Below are positions 17,129 to 26,382 of a stretch of 64,000 nucleotides of DNA, in pieces (position 1 is the stretch's first letter; every line of letters begins with the position of its first letter). Origin of the DNA: an uncultured Christensenella sp. (GTDB taxonomy: Bacteria > Bacillota > Clostridia > Christensenellales > Borkfalkiaceae); the NCBI GenBank assembly GCA_910586245.1, contig CAJUFY010000005.1:75381-139380 (forward strand), given 5' to 3'. The notes below the pieces were generated by a model. It had not been told where the DNA came from and made no database searches. It saw only the letters and a program-made list of their open reading frames with translations. A program made the translations under genes and the position numbers.

Positions 17129-17332
17129 ATGAAAGCGGATATTCATCCCAAATATCACGAAGTAACGGTCGTTTGCGCTTGCGGCGAAACCTTTAAAACG
17201 GGTTCGACGAAAGAAGCGGACGTTCTCAAAGTGGATATTTGCAGTAAATGCCATCCCTTCTTCACGGGCCGTCAGAAGCTCGTCGATACCGGCGGACGCG
17301 TGGATAAGTTCAAGAAGAGATACGGTATCTAA
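17129..17332 (+). CDS. rpmE: Ribosomal protein bL31 (zinc form)
   Basis: A 67-residue bL31 starting MKADIHPKYHEV, with the zinc ligands Cys16/Cys18 and Cys37/Cys40 (CAC, CSKC) and the HPFFTGRQK motif. The start at 17129 follows GTGAGGTGAA. Presence of the Cys pairs marks the zinc-replete paralogue. It precedes prmC and prfA, a common Bacillota order. Confidence 0.96.
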   Translation: MKADIHPKYHEVTVVCACGETFKTGSTKEADVLKVDICSKCHPFFTGRQKLVDTGGRVDKFKKRYGI

Positions 17333-17340
17333 GCAACCCT

Positions 17341-17366
17341 CAGCCTCCCGAAAAAGAGGCTGTTTT
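17341..17366 (+). terminator. Intrinsic terminator/attenuator after rpmE
   Basis: CAGCCTC / GAGGCTG stem with an 8-nt loop followed by TTTTG. The short T-run suggests partial read-through into the DUF1385-PrmC gene, for which no separate promoter is evident. Confidence 0.7.
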
Positions 17367-17397
17367 GCTATTTAAAAAATCTCGATTCAGGCAGAAC

Positions 17398-19230
17398 ATG
17401 AAAAAATCCAACTGTACCTATATCGGCGGGCAGGCGGTGATCCAGGGAGTCATGATGCGCGGCAAGCGCGGCATGGCGACCGTCGTCCGCGACGATAACG
17501 GCGAATTGCAAATGGAAGCCAAGCGCATCAAACCGCCCGAAAAGCGGAAAAAGTGGATGCGCATTCCTTTCGTGCGCGGCGTCGTGAATTTCGTCGCTTC
17601 GCTCGTAGGCGGCACGCAGGCGCTCATGCGCAGTTCGGAAGCCGCGATTACCGAAGAGGAAGAACCTTCGAAGTTCACCAAGTGGATGCAGGAAAAATGG
17701 AAGATCAGCGTGGGCGACGTTATCACTTCGATCGCGACGATATTCGGCGTCGCGCTCGCGCTCGTGCTGTTTTTGTATCTGCCCGGTTTGTTTACGGGCA
17801 TGATCGCGGACGCGGCGCCCGTGATCGGCGGAAAAGGGAGCATATGGTATAATCTGATCGAGGGCGGATTCCGCCTTGCGGTCTTTATACTGTATATTCT
17901 GTTTACGCTTTTATTGCCCTCGATGCGGGAAACGTACCGTTACCACGGCGCCGAGCATAAAACCATAAACTGTTACGAATACGGGAAGGAGCTTACCGTC
18001 GAAAACGTAAAGAGCTGTTCCCGCTTGCACGACCGCTGCGGTACGACTTTCATCTTTATCGTACTCACGATCTCGATTCTTGTCTTCTCGCTCGTCGGCT
18101 GGCTCGTCTTCGGGGTTGCGGGACTGAATACTGGGATCGGCATCGTGAACAACCTGATTGCGTTTCTCATCAAGTTATGTATGCTTCCGCTCGTAGCGGG
18201 CGTTTCCTACGAGATTTTAAAACTGCTTGCGAAAATTCAGTCGCCGATCGTCCTGCCGCTGAAAGCGCCGGGATTCCTGTTGCAGAAGCTCACGACCAAA
18301 GATCCGACGGACGAAATGATCGAGTGCGCCATTCTCGCATTCAACAAGGTGCTGGATATGGACGCGAATCCCGATTCCCCCGAAAAGACGTTTGCAACCG
18401 AAACGAAGCTTTCCAAATTGCTTGCGATGATGAAAAAGTCGTTTGCGGAAAAGGAAATCGACGATTCGGATGCGGAGTGGATCGTGAGCTTGCTTCTGGA
18501 TATTCCGCGCAGCAGTCTTTCCGAAGAGCGCATCGTCACCCGCGCGGAGTGCGCTAAAATTTTAAATATTTTCGAACAGCGTTTAACGGGCAGGCCGCTC
18601 TGGTACGTCATGGGCGACGCGTCCTTTTACGGTTATACGTTCAAGGTTGACGAGCGGGTGCTCATCCCCCGTCCCGAAACGGAAATTCTCGTGCGGCAGG
18701 CGGTCAGCTCTCTCAAAGACGGCGACAGCATGCTCGATCTTTGCACGGGGAGCGGCGCGGTCGCGGTGGCGGTCGCGTGCGAAACGGCAAAGACGAAACG
18801 GGTCAGCGTAACGGCGACGGATATTTCGGAAGCCGCGTTGGAAATCGCCAAAGAAAACGCATGGAAAAACAAGGCGAACGTGAATTTCATTCAGTCCGAC
18901 TTGTTCGAAAACGTGCGGGGAAGGTTTAACCTGATCACCGCGAATCCGCCCTATATCAAGAGTAGCGAAATCGAAACGCTTTCCAAAGACGTGCGCGATT
19001 TCGAACCGCGTCTGGCGCTCGACGGCGGCGTGGACGGTCTGGATTTTTACCGCCGCATTGCGGAAAAGATTAACCGCTATCTCGTACGCGGGGGCATGTG
19101 CATTCTCGAAGTGGGCGAAGATCAGGCGCAGGAAGTCATCAAAATATTCCAGGCGGCTTCCCGTTGCGATTTCGCTATGGTCGTAAAAGACCTGAGCGGC
19201 GTGGAACGCATCGTAAAGATCGGATTTTAA
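17398..19230 (+). CDS. prmC: DUF1385 - PrmC fusion (release factor glutamine methyltransferase)
   Basis: The 610-residue protein fuses two families. Residues 1 to about 320 are a DUF1385/YqhQ membrane protein, with GGQAVIQGVMMRG at the N-terminus, about four transmembrane helices and the YRYHGAEHKTINCYE motif. Residues from about 335 are PrmC, which N5-methylates the GGQ glutamine of release factors: an N-terminal helical domain, LIPRPETE, DLCTGSGAVAVA and the catalytic NPPY at Asn516. The next gene, 1 bp downstream, is prfA, its substrate. No stop or frameshift separates the halves. The start has only a weak ribosome binding site (CAGG). Confidence 0.9.
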   Translation: MKKSNCTYIGGQAVIQGVMMRGKRGMATVVRDDNGELQMEAKRIKPPEKRKKWMRIPFVRGVVNFVASLVGGTQALMRSSEAAITEEEEPSKFTKWMQEKWKISVGDVITSIATIFGVALALVLFLYLPGLFTGMIADAAPVIGGKGSIWYNLIEGGFRLAVFILYILFTLLLPSMRETYRYHGAEHKTINCYEYGKELTVENVKSCSRLHDRCGTTFIFIVLTISILVFSLVGWLVFGVAGLNTGIGIVNNLIAFLIKLCMLPLVAGVSYEILKLLAKIQSPIVLPLKAPGFLLQKLTTKDPTDEMIECAILAFNKVLDMDANPDSPEKTFATETKLSKLLAMMKKSFAEKEIDDSDAEWIVSLLLDIPRSSLSEERIVTRAECAKILNIFEQRLTGRPLWYVMGDASFYGYTFKVDERVLIPRPETEILVRQAVSSLKDGDSMLDLCTGSGAVAVAVACETAKTKRVSVTATDISEAALEIAKENAWKNKANVNFIQSDLFENVRGRFNLITANPPYIKSSEIETLSKDVRDFEPRLALDGGVDGLDFYRRIAEKINRYLVRGGMCILEVGEDQAQEVIKIFQAASRCDFAMVVKDLSGVERIVKIGF

Positions 19231-19231
19231 T

Positions 19232-20299
19232 ATGCTGAACAAATTGCAGACGATCGCCAACCGCTTCGAAGAGATCAACCGCATGCTTGCTTTGCCGGAA
19301 GTTCTGGCGGATCGGGCGCAGTGGACGAAGCTGACCAAAGAGCGCGCCGAACTCGAAGAAATTGCCGCGGCGTATGCCGACTACCGCAGGACGGAGCAAG
19401 AAATGAACGCCGCGTTTGCGGAAGCGGAAAAAGAAACGGGCGAAATGCGCGAATTGCTCAGCGACGAGGGCTATGCCTTAAAGGCGGCGCTTGCCGAAAA
19501 AGAGACCGCGCTCAAAATTCTGCTTCTGCCCAAAGATAAGAACGACGAACGCAACTGCACGATCGAAATACGCGCGGGCGCGGGCGGGGAAGAGGCGGCG
19601 CTGTTCGCCTACCGTCTGTACCGCATGTATCAGGGCTTTTGCGAACGCAAGCGTTTCAAGTGGGAAGTCGTCGATCTGAACGAAACGGAACTGGGCGGCA
19701 TGAAGGAAGCGATCGTGAACGTCGAGGGCAAGGGCGCGTACAAACGGCTGAAATACGAAAGCGGCGTACACCGCGTGCAGCGCGTGCCCGAAACGGAGTC
19801 GCAGGGCAGAATCCATACCTCTACCGCGACGGTCGCCGTGCTACCCGAAGCGGACGAAGTGGAAGTCGAAATCAAAGACGAGGATATCCGCGTCGATCTG
19901 TTCCGTTCTTCGGGCGCGGGCGGACAAAAAGTAAACAAAACGGAAACCGCGATCCGGATCACGCATTTCCCCACGGGCATCGTCGTGACCTGTCAGGACG
20001 AGCGCAGCCAACTCAAAAACAAGGAAAAAGCCTTCCGCGTTCTGCGGACGCGGCTTTACGATTATTATAACGGCAAAGCGAATTCCAAAGAAGCCGCCGA
20101 CCGTAAGAATCTGGTCGGCACGGGGGACAGGAGCGAACGAATCCGCACCTACAATTTCCCGCAGAGCCGCATTACCGATCACCGCATCGGACTGAGCGTG
20201 CATTCGATGGAAGCGTTTTTGTCGGGCGATTTCGACGAAATGACGGACGCGCTCGCCCGCGCGGATACCGAAGCAAGGCTTACCGCGTCGGACGAATGA
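19232..20299 (+). CDS. prfA: Peptide chain release factor 1
   Basis: The 355-residue RF1 reads UAA and UAG stop codons. The GGQ tripeptide that triggers peptide release is at 230-232 (SSGAGGQKVNKTE), and the anticodon-like loop matches PxT (RVPETESQGR). It begins one base after the PrmC fusion gene stop, in keeping with translational coupling and functional partnership. Confidence 0.96.
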   Translation: MLNKLQTIANRFEEINRMLALPEVLADRAQWTKLTKERAELEEIAAAYADYRRTEQEMNAAFAEAEKETGEMRELLSDEGYALKAALAEKETALKILLLPKDKNDERNCTIEIRAGAGGEEAALFAYRLYRMYQGFCERKRFKWEVVDLNETELGGMKEAIVNVEGKGAYKRLKYESGVHRVQRVPETESQGRIHTSTATVAVLPEADEVEVEIKDEDIRVDLFRSSGAGGQKVNKTETAIRITHFPTGIVVTCQDERSQLKNKEKAFRVLRTRLYDYYNGKANSKEAADRKNLVGTGDRSERIRTYNFPQSRITDHRIGLSVHSMEAFLSGDFDEMTDALARADTEARLTASDE

Positions 20300-20335
20300 T
20301 TTGTAAAACCATTTTTTAACATACAGAGGTGCCAA

Positions 20336-21535
20336 ATGAACGAAAGACTTGCAAAGCGGATCCGCACCATTTCCCCCTCGCTCACCCTCGCCATCAGCGC
20401 GAAAGCCAAAGCGATGAAAGCGGAAGGGGAAGACGTCATCTCGTTCGGCGTGGGAGAACCCGATTTCAACACGCCCGAACACATCGTGGAAGCGGCGATC
20501 GACGCGCTCGAAAAGGGACATACCAAATATACGCCCTCGTCGGGGCTCATGGAACTGCGCCGCTCCATTTGCAGCAAGTTCCGCCGCGACAACGGGCTCG
20601 ATTACGAACCTTCGCAGATCATCGTTTCCAGCGGGGCGAAGCACTCCATTTTTAACGTTTGTTTCGCGCTTTTGGACGAGGGGGACGAAGTCATCATTCC
20701 CGCGCCTTACTGGCTCACCTATCCTGAAGTGGTAAAAGTGTGCGGCGGCGTGCCCGTAACGATCAAGGCGAGCAAAAAGACGGGCTTTAAAATCACGCCC
20801 GAACAACTCAAAGCGGCGATCACGCCCAAGACCAAACTTTTCATTTTCAATTCGCCTTGCAATCCTACGGGCGCAGTCTATTCGGAAGAGGAAGTGCGCG
20901 CGCTCGCGAAAGTGTGCGAGGAAGCGAACATCTTCGTTCTCTCCGACGAAATTTACGAAAAACTCGTTTACGGCGAAACCAAACCGTTCTCTTTTGCCGC
21001 CTGTTCGGAAAAGATGAAGGAACTGACGATTACCGTAAACGGCGTGTCCAAAACGTATGCCATGACGGGCTGGCGGATCGGGTATCTCGCCGCGCCCAAA
21101 GACGTTGCGAAGGCGATCGACTCCTTCCAGAGCCACGCTACGAGCAACGCGAATTCCATCGCGCAGTACGCCACGATCAAGGCGCTCAACTCGCCCGAGG
21201 CGGCAGTCGAAGAAATGGTCGCGCGGTTCGCCCGCAGAAGACTTGCCATGATCGAACGCATTTCCGACATGCAGGGCGCTTACTGCATCATTCCCGACGG
21301 CGCGTTTTACGCCATGCTGGTGGTGAGCGGGAGCTACGGGAAAAAGTTCGGCAGCCACACCATTACCGATTCGGTGAGCTTTGCGGACTGTCTGCTCGAC
21401 GCGGCGAAGGTCGCCGTCGTTCCCGGAATTTCGTTCGGCGCGGACGAATGCGTGCGCCTTTCGTACTCCCTTTCGATGAAAGACATGCTCGAAGGACTGG
21501 ACAGAATCGACGCGTTCATTCAGAGTCTGCAATAA
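20336..21535 (+). CDS. aspB: PLP aminotransferase, aspartate aminotransferase-like
   Basis: The 399-residue fold-type I aminotransferase carries the SxxKTYAMTGWRIGYLAAP signature with PLP lysine Lys239, the NSPCNPTG motif and SDEIYE. These fit the class Ib aspartate aminotransferases of Bacillota, which transfer amino groups between aspartate and 2-oxoglutarate. The exact substrate (Asp, Ala, aromatic) is not decided by sequence alone. The ribosome binding site is AGAGGTG, 36 bp after prfA, with no terminator between them. Confidence 0.85.
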   Translation: MNERLAKRIRTISPSLTLAISAKAKAMKAEGEDVISFGVGEPDFNTPEHIVEAAIDALEKGHTKYTPSSGLMELRRSICSKFRRDNGLDYEPSQIIVSSGAKHSIFNVCFALLDEGDEVIIPAPYWLTYPEVVKVCGGVPVTIKASKKTGFKITPEQLKAAITPKTKLFIFNSPCNPTGAVYSEEEVRALAKVCEEANIFVLSDEIYEKLVYGETKPFSFAACSEKMKELTITVNGVSKTYAMTGWRIGYLAAPKDVAKAIDSFQSHATSNANSIAQYATIKALNSPEAAVEEMVARFARRRLAMIERISDMQGAYCIIPDGAFYAMLVVSGSYGKKFGSHTITDSVSFADCLLDAAKVAVVPGISFGADECVRLSYSLSMKDMLEGLDRIDAFIQSLQ

Positions 21536-21562
21536 ATTTTGAAACGAATTTTAAAAAACTAC

Positions 21563-21591
21563 TTGAAAATCGTCGGAAAACTTGATATTAT
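21563..21591 (+). promoter_or_regulatory. Promoter of the P-loop protein
   Basis: TTGAAA (21563-21568), 17-bp spacer, TATTAT (21586-21591), with a strongly AT-rich start region. Confidence 0.65.
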
Positions 21592-21638
21592 AATAATATA
21601 AAATATTGCCTTTGCAAAAAGGCGGCTTGGAGGATACC

Positions 21639-22046
21639 ATGATCAAAGTCATTTGCGGCCCGAAAGGCAGCGGAAAAACAAAGAAAATTATCGACGCGGC
21701 AAACGCAGCCGTAGCGGATGCGAAAGGTCATTTGATTTTTATTACCGATACGAAGAGATACATGTACGATTTAAAACGCGAAATCCGTTTTATCGACGTA
21801 ACCGACTACACCGTTGCGGGCGAAGAAGCGCTCTGCGGCTTCATCAAAGGGGCGATCGCAGGCGGCTACGATAACGAGTACGTGTACGTAGACGGCATTG
21901 CGCGCATTGCGGGCAAACAGCTTAAAGACATGGCGCAAATCTTCTATATGATCGAAAAAGTCGCGGAAATGCGGAATTTGCAGGTGTGCCTCACTTGCAG
22001 CTGCGCGGAAGAGGAACTGCCCGATTTCGCAAAGAAATATCTTTGA
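21639..22046 (+). CDS. Small P-loop NTPase-like protein
   Basis: A 135-residue protein starting MIKVICGPKGSGKTK, whose GPKGSGKT is a Walker A motif. A second hydrophobic strand ending in Asp (YVYVDGIARI) could be Walker B. No other domain is present. The ORF upstream of the ATG lacks support, whereas TTGGAGGATACC precedes 21639. I recall homologues in clostridial genomes annotated only as ATP-binding; the function is unknown. Confidence 0.75.
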   Translation: MIKVICGPKGSGKTKKIIDAANAAVADAKGHLIFITDTKRYMYDLKREIRFIDVTDYTVAGEEALCGFIKGAIAGGYDNEYVYVDGIARIAGKQLKDMAQIFYMIEKVAEMRNLQVCLTCSCAEEELPDFAKKYL

Positions 22047-22097
22047 TCAAGGGTTGCGCGCCGCGCAATTCAACCGAATGATTTACCGCATAAATCG

Positions 22098-22117
22098 CCT
22101 TCCCCGCAAGGGGAAGG
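22098..22117. repeat. Short GC-rich palindrome (CCTTCCCC hairpin)
   Basis: CCTTCCCC-GCAA-GGGGAAGG, a perfect 8-bp stem with tetraloop, between the P-loop gene and thrC. No T-run follows. Hairpins of this composition are dispersed in many clostridial genomes, so this may be a copy of an interspersed repeat. Confidence 0.5.
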
Positions 22118-22151
22118 TGTCTGCGTGTAAAAAAGAGCGCAGGAGGAAAGT

Positions 22152-23645
22152 ATGGAGTTTTTAAGCACAAGAGGAAAAGAACGCGTCACGGGCGCGCAGG
22201 CGATCGTGAAGGGACTGGCGGAGGACGGCGGTCTGTTCGTGCCCGCCCGCTTTCCCGCGGTCAGCGCGGAAGAGCTCGGGAGCATGCTCGGCATGGACTA
22301 TGCCGAACGCGCCGCGCTCGTGCTTTCCAAATATCTCGACGAATACGATCCGAACGAACTCCTTGCAGCGCTCCGCGCCGCGTATTCCCGTTTCGAGGGG
22401 GGCGACGCCGCGCCGCTCGTGCGCGTGGAAAACGGCATGTATATGCTCGAACTCTTCCACGGTCCCACCTGCGCGTTCAAAGATATGGCGCTTACCGTGC
22501 TTCCTTATCTGTTGAAAAAGGGCTGCGAACTTACGGGAGTCAAAGAAAAAGTTCTCGTCCTCGTTGCAACGAGCGGCGATACGGGCAAAGCCGCGCTCGA
22601 AGGGTTTAAAAACGCGGGCGGCGTAAAGATCATGACGTTCTATCCCGACGAAGGCGTTTCGAAAATGCAGAAGTTGCAAATGTGTACGACCGAAGGGGAA
22701 AACGTAAACGTCGTTGCCGTAAACGGAAACTTCGACGACTGTCAGACGGGCGTGAAGAAAATTTTCAACTCACCCGAATGCAAAGCGGCGCTCAAAGAAA
22801 AAGGCTATCTGCTTTCTTCCGCCAACAGCATCAACTTCGGCAGGCTCGCTCCGCAGATCGCGTATTATTTTTCGGCGTACTGCGATCTCGTTTCTTCCGA
22901 GCAGATTCAGCTTGGAGACAAGGTGGATTTCGCCGTGCCCACGGGCAACTTCGGCAACATTCTCGCCGCCTATTACGCAAAGCAGATGGGTCTGCCCGTC
23001 GGCAAGCTCGTATGCGCGTCCAACCGCAACAACGTGCTCACCGATTTCTGCAAGTGCGGGATTTACGATTGCAAACGTCCTTTCTTTAAAACGATGTCGC
23101 CCTCGATGGATATTCTCGTTTCTTCCAACCTCGAACGGTTGATCTTTGAACTTTCGGGGCGGGACGCGGCGCTCACCGCCGAACGCATGCAGGCGCTTTC
23201 CGCTAAGGGGAAGTATTCCGTGCGTGCCGAAGAACTCAAAACGATGCAGGAAAGTTTCTATGCCGCTTGCGCGGGCGAGAACGAAACGGTGGAGTGCATT
23301 TACGAATTTTTCGAAGAATACGGGTATCCGATGGATACGCACACGGGGGTCGCGATGTACGCGGCGCAGCAGTACGTGGCGGAAGTGGAGGAGGATCCCG
23401 ACGGCGAACCGCATCCGATGGTCGTCGTTTCCACGGCAAGTCCCTACAAATTCCCGCAGGACGTGCTGTACGCGCTCACGGGCAACGACGTGAAGGACAG
23501 CTTTAAGGGGATCAAACGCATCAATCTGCTTACGGCGATGAAAGTGCCCGAAAGTTTGAAGGAAATCCGCTATAAACCGCTCCGTTTCAAAAAGGTGATT
23601 TCCGTGAAGAATATGTTCCATGAAGTTTTGGAATTTCTCGGCTGA
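22152..23645 (+). CDS. thrC: Threonine synthase
   Basis: The 497-residue PLP enzyme converts O-phosphohomoserine to threonine. The start MEFLSTRG and the segment HGPTCAFKDMALT with PLP lysine Lys110 are characteristic; SGDTGKAALEG is the phosphate-binding loop, and QTGVKKIF and NFGRLAPQIAYYF follow the family pattern. It is of the longer (yeast/E. coli-type) class. An AGGAGG sequence precedes the start. A strong terminator ends the unit. Confidence 0.95.
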   Translation: MEFLSTRGKERVTGAQAIVKGLAEDGGLFVPARFPAVSAEELGSMLGMDYAERAALVLSKYLDEYDPNELLAALRAAYSRFEGGDAAPLVRVENGMYMLELFHGPTCAFKDMALTVLPYLLKKGCELTGVKEKVLVLVATSGDTGKAALEGFKNAGGVKIMTFYPDEGVSKMQKLQMCTTEGENVNVVAVNGNFDDCQTGVKKIFNSPECKAALKEKGYLLSSANSINFGRLAPQIAYYFSAYCDLVSSEQIQLGDKVDFAVPTGNFGNILAAYYAKQMGLPVGKLVCASNRNNVLTDFCKCGIYDCKRPFFKTMSPSMDILVSSNLERLIFELSGRDAALTAERMQALSAKGKYSVRAEELKTMQESFYAACAGENETVECIYEFFEEYGYPMDTHTGVAMYAAQQYVAEVEEDPDGEPHPMVVVSTASPYKFPQDVLYALTGNDVKDSFKGIKRINLLTAMKVPESLKEIRYKPLRFKKVISVKNMFHEVLEFLG

Positions 23646-23657
23646 ACGATTTTTCGG

Positions 23658-23685
23658 AATCCGCGCGTTTGCGCGGATTTTTTTG
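23658..23685 (+). terminator. Terminator after thrC
   Basis: Stem AATCCGCGC / GCGCGGATT with loop GTTT, followed by seven T residues. Confidence 0.9.
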
Positions 23686-23758
23686 TACCCGTAACGTGCA
23701 AACGGCGTGAAAATTATTTCATTTCTTTGTGAAGCGGGGCGAAAAACTCCGCCACGTC

Positions 23759-23787
23759 TTGCAATTTATCGGAAAGTGTGCTATACT
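23759..23787 (+). promoter_or_regulatory. Promoter of trpS
   Basis: TTGCAA (23759-23764), 17-bp spacer, TATACT (23782-23787). The leader to the ATG is only about 30 nt, too short for a T-box. Confidence 0.72.
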
Positions 23788-23822
23788 TGATGAAATACTT
23801 CATTTTCGGAGTCTGGTAGAAT

Positions 23823-24818
23823 ATGGAAAGAAAAGCGATGTACTCTGCGGTACAGCCCAGCGGCAATTTAACGATCGGGAATTATACGGGCGCGATCCGC
23901 AACTGGGTACGCATGCAGAACGATTTCGATTGTTTTTATGCGATCGCGAACATGCACGCCATTACCGTACGGCAGGATCCCGCCGAACTGCGCCGCCGCA
24001 CGCTGGAACTTGCGGCGCTGTATATCGCCTGCGGGCTCGATCCCGAAAAATGCACGCTTTACGTACAGTCGCACGTTCCCGCGCACGCCGAACTCGCCTG
24101 GGTTCTGAATACCTTTACCTACGTGGGCGAAATGGAGCGCATGACGCAATTCAAGGATAAATCGCAAAAGCATGCCGATAATATCAATATGGGGCTCATG
24201 GATTATCCCGTTTTGATGGCGGCGGATATTTTGCTGTATCAGGCGGATCTCGTGCCCGTGGGCGTCGATCAGAAACAGCACGTCGAAATCACGCGCGACA
24301 TCGCAAACCGTTTCAACAATCTGTACGGCGAAACCTTCCGCGTGCCCGAACCGTATATTTTAAAAGAGGGCGCAAAGATCATGTCTTTGCAGGATCCTTT
24401 GAAAAAGATGAGCAAGTCGGACGAAAATCCCAACGCTTCCGTTGCGCTTGCCGACGACCGCGATACCGTGATCCGCAAATTCAAGCGCGCGGTTACGGAC
24501 AGCGACAACGAAATCTGCGTATCCGACGAAAAACCGGGGATCACGAATTTGCTGAATATTTACGCGGCGTTCCGCGGTTGCACGGTCGCGGAGGCGGAAA
24601 AAGAATTTGCGGGCAAAGGTTACGGGGAATTCAAACTTGCTGTCGGGGAAACGGTCGCCGACGTGCTTGCGCCCGTTCAGCAGAAACAAAAGCAATTGCT
24701 TGCGGAAAAAGATTATCTTGCAGGCGTTTTAAAGGCGGGCGCGGAACGCGCGTTCAAAGCCGCGCGCAAAACGCTTTCGAAAGTGTACCGTAAAATCGGC
24801 TTCTATCAGGGGGAATAA
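23823..24818 (+). CDS. trpS: Tryptophanyl-tRNA synthetase
   Basis: A 331-residue class I aminoacyl-tRNA synthetase. The HIGH-equivalent motif is TIGN (residues 16-19, in QPSGNLTIGNY) and the KMSKS loop is at 195-199. MDYPVLMAADILLY and VPVGVDQKQHVE are typical TrpRS segments. It charges tRNA-Trp. The DUF5685 gene begins 2 bp after its stop. Confidence 0.96.
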   Translation: MERKAMYSAVQPSGNLTIGNYTGAIRNWVRMQNDFDCFYAIANMHAITVRQDPAELRRRTLELAALYIACGLDPEKCTLYVQSHVPAHAELAWVLNTFTYVGEMERMTQFKDKSQKHADNINMGLMDYPVLMAADILLYQADLVPVGVDQKQHVEITRDIANRFNNLYGETFRVPEPYILKEGAKIMSLQDPLKKMSKSDENPNASVALADDRDTVIRKFKRAVTDSDNEICVSDEKPGITNLLNIYAAFRGCTVAEAEKEFAGKGYGEFKLAVGETVADVLAPVQQKQKQLLAEKDYLAGVLKAGAERAFKAARKTLSKVYRKIGFYQGE

Positions 24819-24820
24819 TT

Positions 24821-25687
24821 TTGTTCGGATACGTTCGTTACGATTTTCCCAACCTGTTCATCAAAGATTTCATGCTCTATAAAGCGATGTACTGCGGGCT
24901 GTGCAAGAGCATCGGCGCTTCGTGCGGGCAGATGGCGCGCGTGGGGCTCACTTACGACATGACGTTTCTTTCGGCGCTGCTCCACAACGTGACGGGCACG
25001 GATATCAGGGTGGAAAGGCAGAATTGCTTCGAGCACTGCATCAAAAAACGTCCGATCGCCGTAGTGGACGAATTGACCAAAGAGATCGGCGCGCTGAACA
25101 CCGTGATGCTCTATTATAAACTGACCGACGACATCGCGGACGGCGGCAAAGGACGCGGGCGGCGGCTCTGGTTCAAAAAGGGATTCAAACGCGCGAAGAA
25201 GTCTTATCCCCAACTCGTGGGGATCGTTCAACGGTTCATGAAGGAGCAGGAAAAGACGGAAAAGGCGCAAACCGCTTCGCCAGACGCGGCTGCCGATCCG
25301 ACCGCAAGCATGATGCGCGAACTTTCGGAATATTTTTTAAAGGAACGCGCAAGCGCTTCCGCAGGACAGCTCTTTTACGCGCTGGGCAAATGGGTGTATC
25401 TGATCGACGCGCTCGACGACTACGAAAAGGACGTCAAGAAGAAAAATTACAATCCGTTTATCTTGAGCTACGGAAAAAAATCCCGCGCCGATCTGATGGC
25501 GCAAAACGGCGAAGAGATCGCGTTTTTGTTCAATACGATTTTTTACGATATGCGCGAGGGACTCGGCGGCGTAACCTTTCATTTTAACCGGGATTTAACG
25601 GACAACGTGATTCTGCGCGGCTTACCCGCCGAAACCGAACGGGTCATGCGGGGTTTGCAGCCCAAAAAAATGAACGAAAAAATCTGA
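24821..25687 (+). CDS. DUF5685 family protein
   Basis: The 288-residue protein begins MFGYVRYDFPNLFIKDF and contains the Cys-rich YCGLCKSIG motif and a mostly helical body with YKLTDDIADGGKGR and ALDDYEKDVKK, matching DUF5685 (function unknown) of clostridia. Translation starts at a TTG 2 bp after the trpS stop, with AGGGGGAA in front. It precedes a J-domain-like gene and a membrane-protein gene, a triad I recall as recurrent in clostridia; the combination suggests a shared, undefined role. Confidence 0.75.
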   Translation: MFGYVRYDFPNLFIKDFMLYKAMYCGLCKSIGASCGQMARVGLTYDMTFLSALLHNVTGTDIRVERQNCFEHCIKKRPIAVVDELTKEIGALNTVMLYYKLTDDIADGGKGRGRRLWFKKGFKRAKKSYPQLVGIVQRFMKEQEKTEKAQTASPDAAADPTASMMRELSEYFLKERASASAGQLFYALGKWVYLIDALDDYEKDVKKKNYNPFILSYGKKSRADLMAQNGEEIAFLFNTIFYDMREGLGGVTFHFNRDLTDNVILRGLPAETERVMRGLQPKKMNEKI

Positions 25688-25772
25688 GCGTTTCGACGCC
25701 GGAAGGAAAGCCGTATCGAATGACGGAGTATAAAAAGATCGGATCATCGTATAAAATAATGAAGGAAAGATT

Positions 25773-26381
25773 ATGAATCAGGAAAATTACGAAATTTTAC
25801 AGGTGGAAGAGAGCGCGACCGACGAGCAGATCAAGGAAGCGTACGAGCGTCTGAAAAAACAGTACGACGAAGAAAAATGGCAGGACGGCGAGGCGGGCAA
25901 TCACGCCGCGCGCATGCTCGGCAAAATCGAAACGGCGTACTCCGAAATTATGGCGGAGCGCCGCGAAAAACGGCAGAATACCGAGGGCGCGAACGCGTTC
26001 GAAGAGGTGAGCGAGTGTATTCGCAGCGGCGACATCGTGCGCGCGCAGACGCTGTTGGACGGCTTCAACGAGCGCAACGCCGAATGGCACTACCTGCAAT
26101 CGGTCGTTTTCTATAAAAAGAACTGGATGAACGAGAGCAAAAAACAGCTCGAAATCGCCATGCAGATGGATGCGGGCAACCCGAAGTACCGCGAAGCGTA
26201 CGACAAGCTCAACGCGCGCGCCGATTACGCGCAGCAGACGGGCGGCGCGCCCAACACCAACCCGAACCCCGCTTCCGCCGACGAGCAGATGGGCGGCAAC
26301 TGGTGCGCGAATTGCGCGAGCATGTGTTATACGTTCCTCTGCGTGAACTGTCTGTTCAATCTTTGCTGCAACTGCCACTGA
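25773..26381 (+). CDS. J-domain-like protein lacking HPD, with Cys-rich tail
   Basis: The 202-residue protein has an N-terminal DnaJ-like helical hairpin (NYEILQVEESATDEQIKEAY) but the HPD loop that stimulates Hsp70 is replaced (KKQYDEEKW), so it should not act as a normal cochaperone. A TPR-like helical region follows (LLDGFNERNAEWHYLQSVVF). The last 30 residues are Cys-rich, with six cysteines in NWCANCASMCYTFLCVNC and then CCNCH, possibly a metal-binding or membrane-associated tail. AAGGAAAGATT precedes the start. Confidence 0.75.
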   Translation: MNQENYEILQVEESATDEQIKEAYERLKKQYDEEKWQDGEAGNHAARMLGKIETAYSEIMAERREKRQNTEGANAFEEVSECIRSGDIVRAQTLLDGFNERNAEWHYLQSVVFYKKNWMNESKKQLEIAMQMDAGNPKYREAYDKLNARADYAQQTGGAPNTNPNPASADEQMGGNWCANCASMCYTFLCVNCLFNLCCNCH

Positions 26382-26382
26382 G

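Noticed and set aside
23701..23822. T-box riboswitch in front of trpS
   Set aside because: The promoter is only about 35 bp from the start codon and there is no specifier or antiterminator structure.
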